In this document: piece by piece, positions 9,119 to 18,504 of the stretch
How the letters are laid out: each line of letters opens with the position of its first letter
Position numbering within the stretch: the first letter of the stretch is position 1
Source of the DNA: Bacilli bacterium
GTDB lineage: Bacteria > Bacillota_I > Bacilli_A > RF39 > UBA660
Direction of reading: 5' to 3'
DNA: 64,000 bases
Assembly: GCA_900758495.1 (NCBI GenBank)
Contig: CAAERO010000005.1
Location: forward strand, 1 to 64,000
The notes under the pieces: model-generated
Told to the model about the DNA's origin: nothing
Database searches by the model: none
What the model saw: only the letters and a program-made list of their open reading frames with translations
Made by a program: the position numbers and the translations under genes

Positions 9119-10534
9119 CTACTTTTTCTTATATAAGTAGCTATTTTCTACTTTTAATATTTTTTCATAAGCTTTATTATCTTTTAAATAATAATAAAGT
9201 ACTTCGTCATTACTAACTACTAAATAATCAAAATTATATTTTTCTAAAAATTTATTTGGTTTTATTTTTCCTCTTGTTAGTTTATAATATTCGTTCATTA
9301 CATCATATTTTTTATTGTTAGCTTTGACAAAGACTTCTACTCTTCCATCCATATAAGGATGATAACCATCAAAGACATAGTAAGAACCATTATCATTATT
9401 AGCATAAAGTTTAACATCTTTAGTAGTATTTTTATTGAGATAATCTATTGCTTTTTGATGAGGATTTTTTAAAGTATAACTTCCCATTAAACAATTAGAT
9501 ATTAGTATAATTAAGATTACGGTAGAAGCTAGAAGAAAATATTTATTATATGTTTCTTTATCATCTTCTATTTTACTATTTTCAAAAGGCAAATACTTAC
9601 TATAAAATGGTAAAGCACAAATACAGAAAAGACTTAAATTTCGAAAGTTTCTTAGAGCCATATAAAATGTTCCAAAGATAAGTAATACTTGATGAATAGA
9701 AGCTTTTTTCTTTATAGACATATAAATATTTAATCCAAAAAAAGTTATCAATAAAGCATAATAAGCTGGAGATAAAACACCAGTAAGAGTAAAAGGGGAC
9801 ATTTCCATTACTATTTCATTTATTGCTTTTATTCCATAACTAGATAAAGCATACGTCATATTATTGATTCCATAAGGATTAATAAATCCTACTAGAAAGG
9901 ATATGATTAATAAGACTATTAATTTAACTATTTTTTTATCTTTTTTAAATAAAAATTCTGCTACAAATGGCATACTAAAAATAAAGAAACAAAGCCACAT
10001 AGAAGAGTGTAAGTTGATTAATAGTAATGATAATATAGGAAGTAAATAGATACTTTTGTTATCTTTATCTCTATATATTTCTAAGATATAAAGAAGTATT
10101 ATGAATATTAAGAAAGTAAATATCTGTGGTCTTGAAGTTATAAAATAAGTTTGTAAAAGAATATCAGTAACAGATGCAGTTATAACAGAATTAAATATTT
10201 TATTTGAAGATATCTTCATACAAAGCTTATAAAGAAAGTAAAGTATTAAGCAGTTTATAATGAATACTATTAAATATATGCCTATTCCTCCTAAAGCTTT
10301 ATAAGAAAGATAGTAAACTACATCTGACAACCATTGTTGTACTACTAATGAAAAATCACTATGCATCGATAAAATATTATTATGTGGGAAACCATTTTTT
10401 AATATATATTTACCATAACTTAGAATGAACCAAATATCTCTTTCTTTAATAATCATTATCATCGTAGAAAGTAGAACTGGAATAAAAAAGTATAAATAAG
10501 ATAAATATTTACTCTGTTTATACTTCTTAAACAT
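9119..10534 (-). CDS. Polytopic GT-C-like membrane protein, copy 1
   Basis: 471 aa, multi-spanning, paralogous along its whole length to the following gene. It carries the same loop-1 acidic motif (KERDIWFILSYGKYIL), QQWLSDV and the C-terminal ANNDNGSYYVFDGYHPYMDGR segment. The start ATG overlaps the stop of the upstream flavoprotein (TAATG) and follows AGGAGGAAGA, so the three genes form one operon. Context suggests a role in surface glycan or glycolipid synthesis. No substrate can be read from the sequence. Confidence 0.65.
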   Translation of the reverse strand: MFKKYKQSKYLSYLYFFIPVLLSTMIMIIKERDIWFILSYGKYILKNGFPHNNILSMHSDFSLVVQQWLSDVVYYLSYKALGGIGIYLIVFIINCLILYFLYKLCMKISSNKIFNSVITASVTDILLQTYFITSRPQIFTFLIFIILLYILEIYRDKDNKSIYLLPILSLLLINLHSSMWLCFFIFSMPFVAEFLFKKDKKIVKLIVLLIISFLVGFINPYGINNMTYALSSYGIKAINEIVMEMSPFTLTGVLSPAYYALLITFFGLNIYMSIKKKASIHQVLLIFGTFYMALRNFRNLSLFCICALPFYSKYLPFENSKIEDDKETYNKYFLLASTVILIILISNCLMGSYTLKNPHQKAIDYLNKNTTKDVKLYANNDNGSYYVFDGYHPYMDGRVEVFVKANNKKYDVMNEYYKLTRGKIKPNKFLEKYNFDYLVVSNDEVLYYYLKDNKAYEKILKVENSYLYKKK

Positions 10535-12066
10535 TATTCTTCCTCCTGATATGATTTATCAATATTTATATTCCATAATTCATTTAGATTATGTTCACCT
10601 TTTTTTATCATTCTAGCACATACTATACCACTATAGATTGAATGATCCATATTATTGTAAGAGTGTGTACCATTTCTACCAATACAGTACAAGTTCTCTA
10701 TCTGATTTAGATAACTTCTTATTTTGTCTATTTCTTTATAACTATCAAAATAAGCTGGATAAGCTTTCTTTACTCTAATAACTACAGAATCTAATACTTT
10801 TCCTTCAAAGAATTTCATTCTACTAAGTTCGTCTTTCGCCATAGAAACTATATTCTTATCTTCCATATTCCAGAAATCATCATTTTCATTACAAAAATAC
10901 TCAAGTCCCATCCAGATAGTATTTACTGGATCTTTCACCATATATGGTGACCAGTTATTAAATATTTGAATTCTTCCTAACTTTACATTTTTATCTTGAA
11001 CGTATATCCAATTATCATTTACACTTCCATGAATTGTGTTACTACCTTCTACTTTAAAAGTTGGTACTAAAAGCCCTACAGTTAAAAAGTCTCTATAGGG
11101 TAAATCATTTGCTAATTTAACTATTCTTTTAGGTACATCATTCATCTCTGAAATTAAATCTTTAATTGGCATAGAACTAACTAAAATATCACATTTACAA
11201 GTAATATATTTTTCATCTTTTAAATATACTATGGAAGTTAAATAATTATTATTTTTTTTAATTTTAACTACTTTTGCATTTTTAATAATAGTTCCACCTA
11301 GAGTTTCAACTTTTTTAGCCAATGTTTCATATAACTCACCAGGTCCATACTTAGGATAATAAAATGATTCTATCAAAGATGTTTCTTTATTTTTATTTTC
11401 TAGATGAAAAATACGTTTAAAATAATCAATAAATACTTTACTAATAGATATACCTTTTACTCTTTGACTACCCCAACTAGCATCTATTTCACTAGGTGGT
11501 CTTCCCCATACTTTCGTGGTATATCCTTCAAAAAAGATAGAATATAATTTTTTACCAAATCTATTAATATAGAAGTTTTCCAAATTGAACTCATCTAATT
11601 TATGAACAGTTGATTTTAAATAACTAATTCCACAACTACAAGTAGTAGTAAGTCCTAAATTATTAATTGTTTTAAGATTAAAGTTGACTGGATAATCAAA
11701 AAATTTATGATTATAATAGATTCTACTTACTCTATTTCTAATTAGCATAACACTATCTTCTACTTCAGGATCACTTCCTTCTGATGGAAACTTTTTATCT
11801 GTATTTAATATCTTATCATCTAAAGAAGGCATATTTTGTAATGGTAATAGGTCAAACCAAAGTTTTTTAACTTCTTCATTTTTCGTAAAAAAACGATGTC
11901 CTCCAATATCTATTCGGTTTTCTTTATAATTAACTGTTTTACTAATCCCACCTACTTCTTTATTTTCTTCTATAATAGTTACTTCTATTTCTTTTGTCGT
12001 TTTTAATATTTCATAAGCACATGAAAGCCCTGCTGGTCCTGCTCCAATTATTACAATTTTCTTCAT
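10534..12066 (-). CDS. FAD-dependent oxidoreductase (amine oxidase/UGM-like family)
   Basis: About 510 aa. The N-terminal Rossmann motif VVIGAG-P-A-G-L-S (IIGAGPAGLSCAYE) binds FAD, followed by IDIGGHRFFTK and later WGRPPSEI and a C-terminal GRNGTHSYNNMDHSIYSG segment. These are typical of flavoproteins related to UDP-galactopyranose mutase and protoporphyrinogen oxidase found in sugar gene clusters. The ATG at 12066 sits after AGGGAG; upstream in-frame residues lack the FAD fold. It leads an operon with the two GT-C-like genes, which argues for carbohydrate rather than haem metabolism. The exact reaction is not known. Confidence 0.78.
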   Translation of the reverse strand: MKKIVIIGAGPAGLSCAYEILKTTKEIEVTIIEENKEVGGISKTVNYKENRIDIGGHRFFTKNEEVKKLWFDLLPLQNMPSLDDKILNTDKKFPSEGSDPEVEDSVMLIRNRVSRIYYNHKFFDYPVNFNLKTINNLGLTTTCSCGISYLKSTVHKLDEFNLENFYINRFGKKLYSIFFEGYTTKVWGRPPSEIDASWGSQRVKGISISKVFIDYFKRIFHLENKNKETSLIESFYYPKYGPGELYETLAKKVETLGGTIIKNAKVVKIKKNNNYLTSIVYLKDEKYITCKCDILVSSMPIKDLISEMNDVPKRIVKLANDLPYRDFLTVGLLVPTFKVEGSNTIHGSVNDNWIYVQDKNVKLGRIQIFNNWSPYMVKDPVNTIWMGLEYFCNENDDFWNMEDKNIVSMAKDELSRMKFFEGKVLDSVVIRVKKAYPAYFDSYKEIDKIRSYLNQIENLYCIGRNGTHSYNNMDHSIYSGIVCARMIKKGEHNLNELWNINIDKSYQEEE

Positions 12067-12100
12067 TTTTATTCTCCCTGTACAATATTTTCTTAACTTA

Positions 12101-12129
12101 ATTCTATCAAAGTGAAGATTAATTGTCAC
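12101..12129 (-). promoter_or_regulatory. Promoter of flavoprotein/GT-C operon
   Basis: -35 GTGACA (12124-12129) and -10 TAGAAT (12101-12106) are 17 bases apart. They lie between the SDR terminator and the flavoprotein start. Confidence 0.6.
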
Positions 12130-12158
12130 TAAAAAGAGCTATCTAAATTAATAGCTCT
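12130..12158 (-). terminator. Terminator of SDR gene
   Basis: An AGAGCTAT/ATAGCTCT stem with an 8-base loop followed by TTTTTA separates the SDR gene from the flavoprotein operon. Confidence 0.75.
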
Positions 12159-12175
12159 TGAGTCTTTATTAATAA

Positions 12176-12955
12176 TTAAAATGTATAACCGCCATCGACT
12201 CCAATGTTTTGAGAAGTAATATATCTTGCTTCATCAGTACAAAGGAATGCTGTCATATATGCAATGTCGATTGGTTCTTGCGGTTTACCATTTGGGGTAA
12301 TATTATTGCAAGCATTCCACACTTTTTCACGTGTTGCATCTTCACTTCCTGCCATTTGATCTAAAATGTCCTCCCACATACTAGTTCTAATAATTCCAGG
12401 GCAAACACAGTTAACATTAACATTATCTTTTGCTGCTTCGCGTCCTAAACTAGCTGTTAGAGCTAATACTGCTGATTTTGTACAACTATAAACACTAAAT
12501 CCTGCTGAACATGCCTTTGCTGCTATTGATGACATATTTACTATTTTTCCATATTTATTAGGTCTCATAATAGCTAAAGCTTCGCGACAAGAATATACTG
12601 TTCCTTTAATATTAACATCTATTGTTTTATCAATATTATCTAAACTTTCTTTATCTAACTCTCCTGTTAAGCATACACCTGCTGAGTTAACTACAATATC
12701 AACTGTTCCCCATTCATCAACTATTTTCTTATACATATTTGCTACTTCTTCATACTTAGTAACATCTACTTGATAAGAGATAGCATTAACACCATATTTT
12801 CTAATCTCTGTTGCTACTTCTTCACTTCTTTTTAGTAATAAGTCTGCAACTAAAACATCTGCTCCATTTTTAGCAAATAGTAAGGCACACTCTCTACCTA
12901 GACCACTTCCGCCTCCAGTAACAAGTGCTTTTTTTCCTTTAAAATTAAATTGCAT
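12176..12955 (-). CDS. Short-chain dehydrogenase/reductase
   Basis: 259 aa NAD(P)-dependent oxidoreductase of the classical SDR type. It shows the cofactor motif TGGGSGLG (residues 14-21), NSAG near 90, the catalytic Ser (SSIAAK) with YSCTK (Tyr-x-x-x-Lys), and the C-terminal GGY. An acidic residue after the second strand (VADLL) suggests NAD. FabG-like and polyol or sugar dehydrogenase roles are both possible. The start follows AAGGAGGTTAGAAAT. It has its own terminator and is flanked by unrelated genes. Confidence 0.85.
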   Translation of the reverse strand: MQFNFKGKKALVTGGGSGLGRECALLFAKNGADVLVADLLLKRSEEVATEIRKYGVNAISYQVDVTKYEEVANMYKKIVDEWGTVDIVVNSAGVCLTGELDKESLDNIDKTIDVNIKGTVYSCREALAIMRPNKYGKIVNMSSIAAKACSAGFSVYSCTKSAVLALTASLGREAAKDNVNVNCVCPGIIRTSMWEDILDQMAGSEDATREKVWNACNNITPNGKPQEPIDIAYMTAFLCTDEARYITSQNIGVDGGYTF

Positions 12956-13036
12956 ATTTCTAACCTCCTTATCATTAATAATAACACACTTTAAGGAAGT
13001 TACTATTTTTTTTTAGATTTTAATGTCAAAATGCGT

Positions 13037-14026
13037 CTAATTTCTTTTTAATCCATATACTTTGATGCGCTCAAAAGTATTTTCTTTAGTTATTACATTG
13101 GTACGACTTCCTTTTTTAATATTACCATGTAAAGATAAGTCATAATTTGTCTCATTAAGTATGATATCACTGTTGTCAAAAGAAATTTGTTTTAAATCTA
13201 ACTTTTCTATTTTTCCTGATTTAAAAGTTAAATTCATTTCTAGTGCAGTTGGTAATGTTTTACACAAATCTGAAAGTGCTGGTACTACTATGTCAAGTCC
13301 GCCATTCTTTTTCATTCCTACAACATACTTATGTGCGTGACCATGAAGAGTTAAAACTGAATTAGTTTCTCTTTTTGGAATAGAATCTATATGATGATAC
13401 AAATCTATTTTTTCGTTTTTGATTTCTACTGTACTATTGGCAAAACCACCAATTATAACATCGTGGCGATAATTGTTAACTACTTTTATTAAGGACTTGG
13501 CTTCTTTTAAGTAAGCTAAGTAATCATGATTGCCAGCTACAGCAAAAGTTAAAATATTTTTATCATGTGGATATCTTTTTATAAAATGTGAAATTTGCGC
13601 ATCTATTGTACTATATTGTTTCTTACTTTTAGAAGGTAAGCAATCAATCATATCACCTGTACACAAAATTATGTGAATACCATTTTTAACACAGTATTCA
13701 AATGCTCTATCTACTAGATCAATTCTTTCTAATTCATTTCCAAAGTGTAAATCTGAAATTAGTAGCATCTTAATATCACGTTCTTCTTGCAACGAATAAA
13801 TAGTATTAGTTGATGATGATAGTTGTAATGAGTCATCATATACCTCTGGTACTTTATATACTATTTGTCCATTGCTGAAATATTTTTTGTTTAAGTTAAA
13901 GCCTTTATTACTTAAAGCTAGTATCTTATTATATAATTGTTTATTTGAAATACCTAATCTACCAGCAATTGTATTGCAAGTTTCTCTCTTATATAATAAG
14001 TTTATTAATTTTTGATAATCTTTCAT
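13037..14026 (-). CDS. HTH plus calcineurin-like metallophosphoesterase
   Basis: About 329 aa. The first ~60 residues look like a helix-turn-helix (CNTIAGRLGISNKQLYNKI), followed by a metallophosphoesterase domain with ISDLHFG, CTGDMIDC, AGNHDY and LHGHAH metal ligands. The ATG at 14026 follows AAGGAGAAACAG; an upstream extension would overlap the preceding terminator. The joined DNA-binding and phosphoesterase modules suggest a nucleic-acid or signalling role, but no substrate is evident. It lies just after the ftsEX-M23 operon terminator, so it is probably transcribed separately. Confidence 0.75.
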   Translation of the reverse strand: MKDYQKLINLLYKRETCNTIAGRLGISNKQLYNKILALSNKGFNLNKKYFSNGQIVYKVPEVYDDSLQLSSSTNTIYSLQEERDIKMLLISDLHFGNELERIDLVDRAFEYCVKNGIHIILCTGDMIDCLPSKSKKQYSTIDAQISHFIKRYPHDKNILTFAVAGNHDYLAYLKEAKSLIKVVNNYRHDVIIGGFANSTVEIKNEKIDLYHHIDSIPKRETNSVLTLHGHAHKYVVGMKKNGGLDIVVPALSDLCKTLPTALEMNLTFKSGKIEKLDLKQISFDNSDIILNETNYDLSLHGNIKKGSRTNVITKENTFERIKVYGLKRN

Positions 14027-14063
14027 CTTCTGTTTCTCCTTAGTAGTTATTATAAAATCTGTG

Positions 14064-14092
14064 AAAAAAAAAGACAAGAATAATCTTATCTT
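14064..14092 (-). terminator. Terminator of ftsE-ftsX-M23 operon
   Basis: A 9-bp stem AAGATAAGA/TCTTGTCTT (one G-U pair) and a TTAT loop are followed by a long T run. The stop codon of the M23 gene lies inside the stem. Confidence 0.8.
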
Positions 14093-15336
14093 CCATTCCA
14101 CCACGCTCTAAGGCCTGCTGGAAAACCTATATATTGTCTAGGATTAATACTACTTCTTTCATAAGCTGCATAACTTGCACAACCTCCACCTACATTCCAA
14201 TCACAACTAGTAATTTCTAAATGTAAGTGTGCTCCTGTTGAACAACCTGTATTTCCCATTCTACCAATCATAGTATTTGTGGAAACTTGCATACCTACTC
14301 TTATGTTTCCATAACTACCTAAATGGGCATAAGTTGAGTAAATATATCGCCCATTAACTAGGTGTCTAATTTTTACTATCTTAGCATTACCATTACATCC
14401 ATAGCGACACCAGTTACCACCAACACAAGAATCACTATATATTTTGAAAATAACACCATCTGCTATCGGATAAACAGGAATTGACCTATCATTAGAATTG
14501 GATAAATCAATACCTAAGTGTCCTCCATAGCCACCCCAATTTTGAGTTACATAGCCACTAGTCATTGGTCTAAAGAAACCATTTACAGAAGGGGGAATAG
14601 GGATATTTCCACCACCGCTACCATTACTACTTCCGCCTTGAGCTCTATCATGACGATATTGGCAAGCATAAATATCTTCATTAGCACCACAACCTAATTT
14701 TTTGTAATATGCTAAGTTAGCTTTGGCAGCTTTTAATTGTTCCTGTACTGATGGCATTGATTCTCTTATTGATTTTGTATCAGCATTTATTCTTTCTTTT
14801 TCACTTTCTAATTTTACTTTGATTGCTTTTAATTCTTCTTTTTTACTAGCTAATTCTTTAGTTTTAGCTTGATTTGTCTTAATAAGTTCATCTAATTCAT
14901 CCATTACTTTTTGATTATATTCCGTTAATTGTTCGACAACACTTAAACGGTAAACCATTTCAGTAACGCTTTCTGCTCCAAAGACATATTCTAAATAAGC
15001 ATTATTTCCATTACTTATTTGTAAATACTGAAATAGATGTTTACTTTCCTCTGTCTTTTTTTCTATTTCTGCATTTGATTTATCAATTTCTTCTTCTAAC
15101 GACTTCATAGAAACTTCTAAATCACTTATTTGTTTTTCATAAGAAGCGATGTTTTTCTTTATCTCTGCTACTTCTTGATCGTTCTTAGCAATTTTAGCTT
15201 CTTTTTCTTCCAAACTTTTAGTAAAATTATTTACTTCATTTTCAAAATCTTTTATTGTTTTTGCACTAACAGTATATGGTATTAGAATAGTTACTACTAA
15301 AAGTAATAAAAAAATCATTTTTTCTTTACTTTTCAT
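14086..15336 (-). CDS. Secreted coiled-coil M23 peptidoglycan hydrolase (EnvC/PcsB-type)
   Basis: 416 aa: signal peptide (1-25), long coiled coil (~28-215), a Gly/Ser-rich linker, and a C-terminal M23 domain (~255-410). The zinc ligands are present in GGHLGIDLS and GAHLHLEI, so the peptidase should be active, unlike LytM domains that only activate other enzymes. Coiled coil plus hydrolase encoded right after ftsEX is the arrangement of EnvC/PcsB/CwlO-class proteins that FtsEX switches on at the division site. The gene starts one base after ftsX ends. The final ~40 residues after the HxH motif include SINPRQYIGFP. Confidence 0.9.
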   Translation of the reverse strand: MKSKEKMIFLLLLVVTILIPYTVSAKTIKDFENEVNNFTKSLEEKEAKIAKNDQEVAEIKKNIASYEKQISDLEVSMKSLEEEIDKSNAEIEKKTEESKHLFQYLQISNGNNAYLEYVFGAESVTEMVYRLSVVEQLTEYNQKVMDELDELIKTNQAKTKELASKKEELKAIKVKLESEKERINADTKSIRESMPSVQEQLKAAKANLAYYKKLGCGANEDIYACQYRHDRAQGGSSNGSGGGNIPIPPSVNGFFRPMTSGYVTQNWGGYGGHLGIDLSNSNDRSIPVYPIADGVIFKIYSDSCVGGNWCRYGCNGNAKIVKIRHLVNGRYIYSTYAHLGSYGNIRVGMQVSTNTMIGRMGNTGCSTGAHLHLEITSCDWNVGGGCASYAAYERSSINPRQYIGFPAGLRAWWNGR

Positions 15337-15337
15337 A

Positions 15338-16237
15338 TTACACCTTTAAATACTTTCGAACAGCAGATGACGAACCTATCATACCTACTAAAACACCAAT
15401 TACTAAAATTATTCCTGATACTATATAAATAAATGGTTCTGGTTCAACTAATTTGATTATTTCTGTGTATACATAACCATTCAATTGATTATATAAAGCT
15501 ACATACCCAAAACATACAGCAAGAATTGGCAAAATAGAACCAATAAAACCTAAAATCATTCCTTCTACAATAAATGGAGTTTTAATAGCAATATTACTGG
15601 CGCCTACTAATCGCATAATTGATATTTCTCTTTTTCTTGAGAAGATTGTTAGCTTAATAGTATTAACAATTAGAAAGACTGTTACTAAAATTAATGCTAT
15701 TACTACCCCATACGCACCCTTTTCAATGATACTAAACATACTAATCATCTTATCAACCCAAGCTTCACCATAATTAACAACACTTACTTGATCTAATTTC
15801 TTTATTTTTAAAGCTGTATCTTTTATCTTTTCAACATCTTTTACTTTTACTTGAAATGTATCTTTTAATGGATTATCATCATCTTTCCAAGTAGACATTA
15901 CTTCATTAAACACTTCATTTTCTTTACGCATTTCTTCTTTAACAGCATTTTTACTTTGATAAGTTAAACTTTCAACATTATTCATTTTTTCTAGTTTTTG
16001 TTGAACATCTTTAACTTGTTCTTCTGTTGTATTATTATTTAAAAATACTACTATTGTCAAATCTTTTTCCATTTCTTTAGTAAAGTTTTCTACATTGAAA
16101 GTTAAAATAATAGCAGCTGCTACAATTAATAAAGTTATTATTATACAAGATATTGACGCTAATGATAGAGAAAAGTTACGAAAAACTGATTTAAAAGCAT
16201 CTCTAATACTTCTACCTAACATTCTGAAAAATCTCAT
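15338..16237 (-). CDS. ftsX: Cell division protein FtsX
   Basis: 299 aa membrane subunit of the FtsEX complex. TM1 lies near residues 23-48, followed by an extracellular domain (~50-170) that contacts the hydrolase coiled coil, then three TMs (~175, ~225, ~270). The conserved cytoplasmic KREISIMRLVGAS segment between TM2 and TM3 is clear. The start overlaps the end of ftsE by 4 bases (ATGA), showing coupled translation. It transmits ATP-driven signals across the membrane. Confidence 0.95.
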   Translation of the reverse strand: MRFFRMLGRSIRDAFKSVFRNFSLSLASISCIIITLLIVAAAIILTFNVENFTKEMEKDLTIVVFLNNNTTEEQVKDVQQKLEKMNNVESLTYQSKNAVKEEMRKENEVFNEVMSTWKDDDNPLKDTFQVKVKDVEKIKDTALKIKKLDQVSVVNYGEAWVDKMISMFSIIEKGAYGVVIALILVTVFLIVNTIKLTIFSRKREISIMRLVGASNIAIKTPFIVEGMILGFIGSILPILAVCFGYVALYNQLNGYVYTEIIKLVEPEPFIYIVSGIILVIGVLVGMIGSSSAVRKYLKV

Positions 16238-16923
16238 TCTTCATACTCCCCTTTCTCTACATGTTTTAATAAATGTCCATCTTTTAAGACTATTACTTCT
16301 TTTTTCATTTTATTAACAATATCTTTGTCATGAGTTGCCATAATAATGGTTGTTCCACAAGACTTATTAATTTGTTCTAGAACTTGCATTATCTCCATAC
16401 TCATATCAGGATCCAAGTTTCCTGTTGGTTCATCACAAAGTAAAAGTTTAGGTTCATTTACAATAGCTCTTGCTATAGCAACACGTTGTTGTTCTCCACC
16501 TGATAATTGATCTGGATAATTATGTATCTTATGTTTTAATCCAACTAATTCTATTGCTTTTAGAGTTTTCTTTCTAATTTCGTCACGTCTAGCACCTAGA
16601 ACTTCCATAGTGAAAGCAACATTTTCATAAACTGTAGACTTAGGTAATAGACGATAATCTTGAAATACAATTCCTAGCTTTCTTCTTAGTTTATATACTT
16701 TTTTATTTCTAAGTTTTAAAACATTTAATCCACCAACAATTATTTCTCCTTTTGTTGGTTTTTCTTCGCGATATAACATCTTTATAAATGTACTTTTACC
16801 ACTTCCACTTCCTCCAATCACAAAGACAAATGAGCCTTTTTTTATAGAAAGAGATAAATCATAGATAGCTGTTACACCATTTTTATATTGTTTGGTTACA
16901 TTTTTAATTCTTATTAATTCCAT
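16234..16923 (-). CDS. ftsE: Cell division ATP-binding protein FtsE
   Basis: 229 aa ABC ATPase. Walker A GGSGSGKST, signature LSGGEQQRVAIARA, Walker B LLLCDEPTGNLD and the switch His (MATHD) are all intact. The ATG at 16923 follows AAGGTGGGATAAG; the in-frame upstream ATG lacks such a site. It powers FtsX and thereby the M23 hydrolase two genes downstream. An extended -10 (TGCTAAAAT, 16950-16955) upstream may be its promoter. Confidence 0.95.
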   Translation of the reverse strand: MELIRIKNVTKQYKNGVTAIYDLSLSIKKGSFVFVIGGSGSGKSTFIKMLYREEKPTKGEIIVGGLNVLKLRNKKVYKLRRKLGIVFQDYRLLPKSTVYENVAFTMEVLGARRDEIRKKTLKAIELVGLKHKIHNYPDQLSGGEQQRVAIARAIVNEPKLLLCDEPTGNLDPDMSMEIMQVLEQINKSCGTTIIMATHDKDIVNKMKKEVIVLKDGHLLKHVEKGEYEE

Positions 16924-16995
16924 CTTATCCCACCTTATATTCACTTAATATTTTAGCATAATTCGACTTTTTTTGATAGTGATAAATATTTCCTA

Positions 16996-17031
16996 AAGAA
17001 AAAAAGTGAAAAAAGTAAACTTTTTTACACT
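16996..17031 (-). terminator. Terminator after yitT-like genes
   Basis: A hairpin GTGTAAAAAAG/CTTTTTTCAC with a TTTA loop is followed by seven T residues directly after the stop of the short YitT-like gene. Confidence 0.65.
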
Positions 17032-17640
17032 CTATTTTGTTATTATTATTAATGATTTATCTTTTCTTAGTATTTTATCCATTACTATTTTACTTATTAT
17101 TAGAATAAAACTGGCATATAAAACTTTAGTATAAGTAAAGTACACTCCTCCTAGTATTACTATTATCATATTGATAAATAATGTGGTATTACTAAGAGGA
17201 ATCTTAAAGTACTTATAAAATATTTGACTAATAATATTAATTCCTCCGTTACTGAATCCTACTTTATACATAAATCCATTACTTATTCCTAAAGATATAC
17301 CAATTATTAGACAACTTAGAAGTAAGTCAGAGGTATCTACTGTAATAATTTTAGTAACAGGTGATGTTATTGATACAAAAAATGGATAAATAAATGTTGC
17401 TAAAAGACTTGCTATTGTTTGTTCTTTAGATAAGAGTATTGTACTTAAAAAAAGACAAATACTACTACCTATAAAAATGATAATTGATGGTGATACTTTT
17501 ATTAGGTGATTAATAATGATTGCTATTCCATTCATTCCCCCAGTTACTAATTTAATTGGATATAAAAACAGATTAAAAATAATACTAGAAAAAAAGAGAC
17601 AGATTATCAATACTCCATAACGATATAGAATATTTTTCAT
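17032..17640 (-). CDS. YitT-family membrane protein lacking the C-terminal domain
   Basis: 202 aa, five to six membrane segments of the YitT family (PF02588), with the repeated pattern GGMNGIAIIINHL and SNGGINIISQI. The usual C-terminal DUF2179 domain is missing; the protein ends soon after the last TM in a basic tail. It follows the full-length YitT gene with no gap and looks like a shortened paralog of it. Function is unknown; the family is presumed to include transporters. Confidence 0.8.
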   Translation of the reverse strand: MKNILYRYGVLIICLFFSSIIFNLFLYPIKLVTGGMNGIAIIINHLIKVSPSIIIFIGSSICLFLSTILLSKEQTIASLLATFIYPFFVSITSPVTKIITVDTSDLLLSCLIIGISLGISNGFMYKVGFSNGGINIISQIFYKYFKIPLSNTTLFINMIIVILGGVYFTYTKVLYASFILIISKIVMDKILRKDKSLIIITK

Positions 17641-18504
17641 CTATTCTCCTCCAAATACTTGATAAGCATCCGTTACTACAAAGAAAGCATCTGGATCTAT
17701 TAGATGTATTCCTTCTTTGAATCTATAATACTCTTTAGTTGGTATAACACTCATTAAAACGTTTTGATCTTTGTCTTTATAACCACCTGTTGCTTCAAAT
17801 TTAGTAACTCCATGTTTCATTTCTCTTAGAATATATTCTTTAACTTCCTTATCTTTTTTAGTTATTATATAAAATGCTTTAGCATCACTAATTCCTAGTA
17901 ATACTCTATCCATTGCCCAAGTAACTAGATATAAAACTATCAAGGCATACATTAATTTATTAAATCCAAAAGCAAAGAATCCTAGTAAAACTATTGTTCC
18001 ATCAGTAAATATCATTGCTTGGCCCATTCCAATTTTTAGTTTTTTAGATATAATCATATTTAAAATATCTGTTCCTCCAGTAGAAAATCCAGCTTTAAAA
18101 ATAAGTCCTGCTCCAACACCTTGAAGGAGTCCTCCAAAAATTGCTACTAAAAGCATTTCACTTTCATTAAAACTAACATATTTAGTTAAGAAACTTGTTA
18201 GATTTACAAAAATAGGAAATAAGATTGAACCTAAAATACTTAATTTTGTTTTTTCTTTGCCTAAGAATATATATGATAGAATTAATAAAAATATATTAGC
18301 TATCATTATTACATAAGATTGATTAAATTTAAAGAAATTATTTAAGACGATAGATAAACCACTTACTCCTCCTGCTACTATGTTATTAGGGGAATAAAAT
18401 AAATTAAATGCAAGAGCTACTAGTAAACAACCAAAGATAAATTGTGTATATCTTTTTATTTTACTATGCTGATAAATATTATTAACAATTGCCTTGGGTT
18501 TCAT
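17641..18504 (-). CDS. YitT-family membrane protein with DUF2179 domain
   Basis: 287 aa. Six membrane segments (PF02588) with GGVSGLSIVLNN and STGGTDILNMI, and a complete C-terminal DUF2179 (KEVKEYILREMKHGVTKFEATGGY..). The start overlaps the 3' end of prfB by 23 bases, so the two are co-transcribed. Paired with a truncated paralog downstream. Substrate unknown. Confidence 0.85.
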   Translation of the reverse strand: MKPKAIVNNIYQHSKIKRYTQFIFGCLLVALAFNLFYSPNNIVAGGVSGLSIVLNNFFKFNQSYVIMIANIFLLILSYIFLGKEKTKLSILGSILFPIFVNLTSFLTKYVSFNESEMLLVAIFGGLLQGVGAGLIFKAGFSTGGTDILNMIISKKLKIGMGQAMIFTDGTIVLLGFFAFGFNKLMYALIVLYLVTWAMDRVLLGISDAKAFYIITKKDKEVKEYILREMKHGVTKFEATGGYKDKDQNVLMSVIPTKEYYRFKEGIHLIDPDAFFVVTDAYQVFGGE

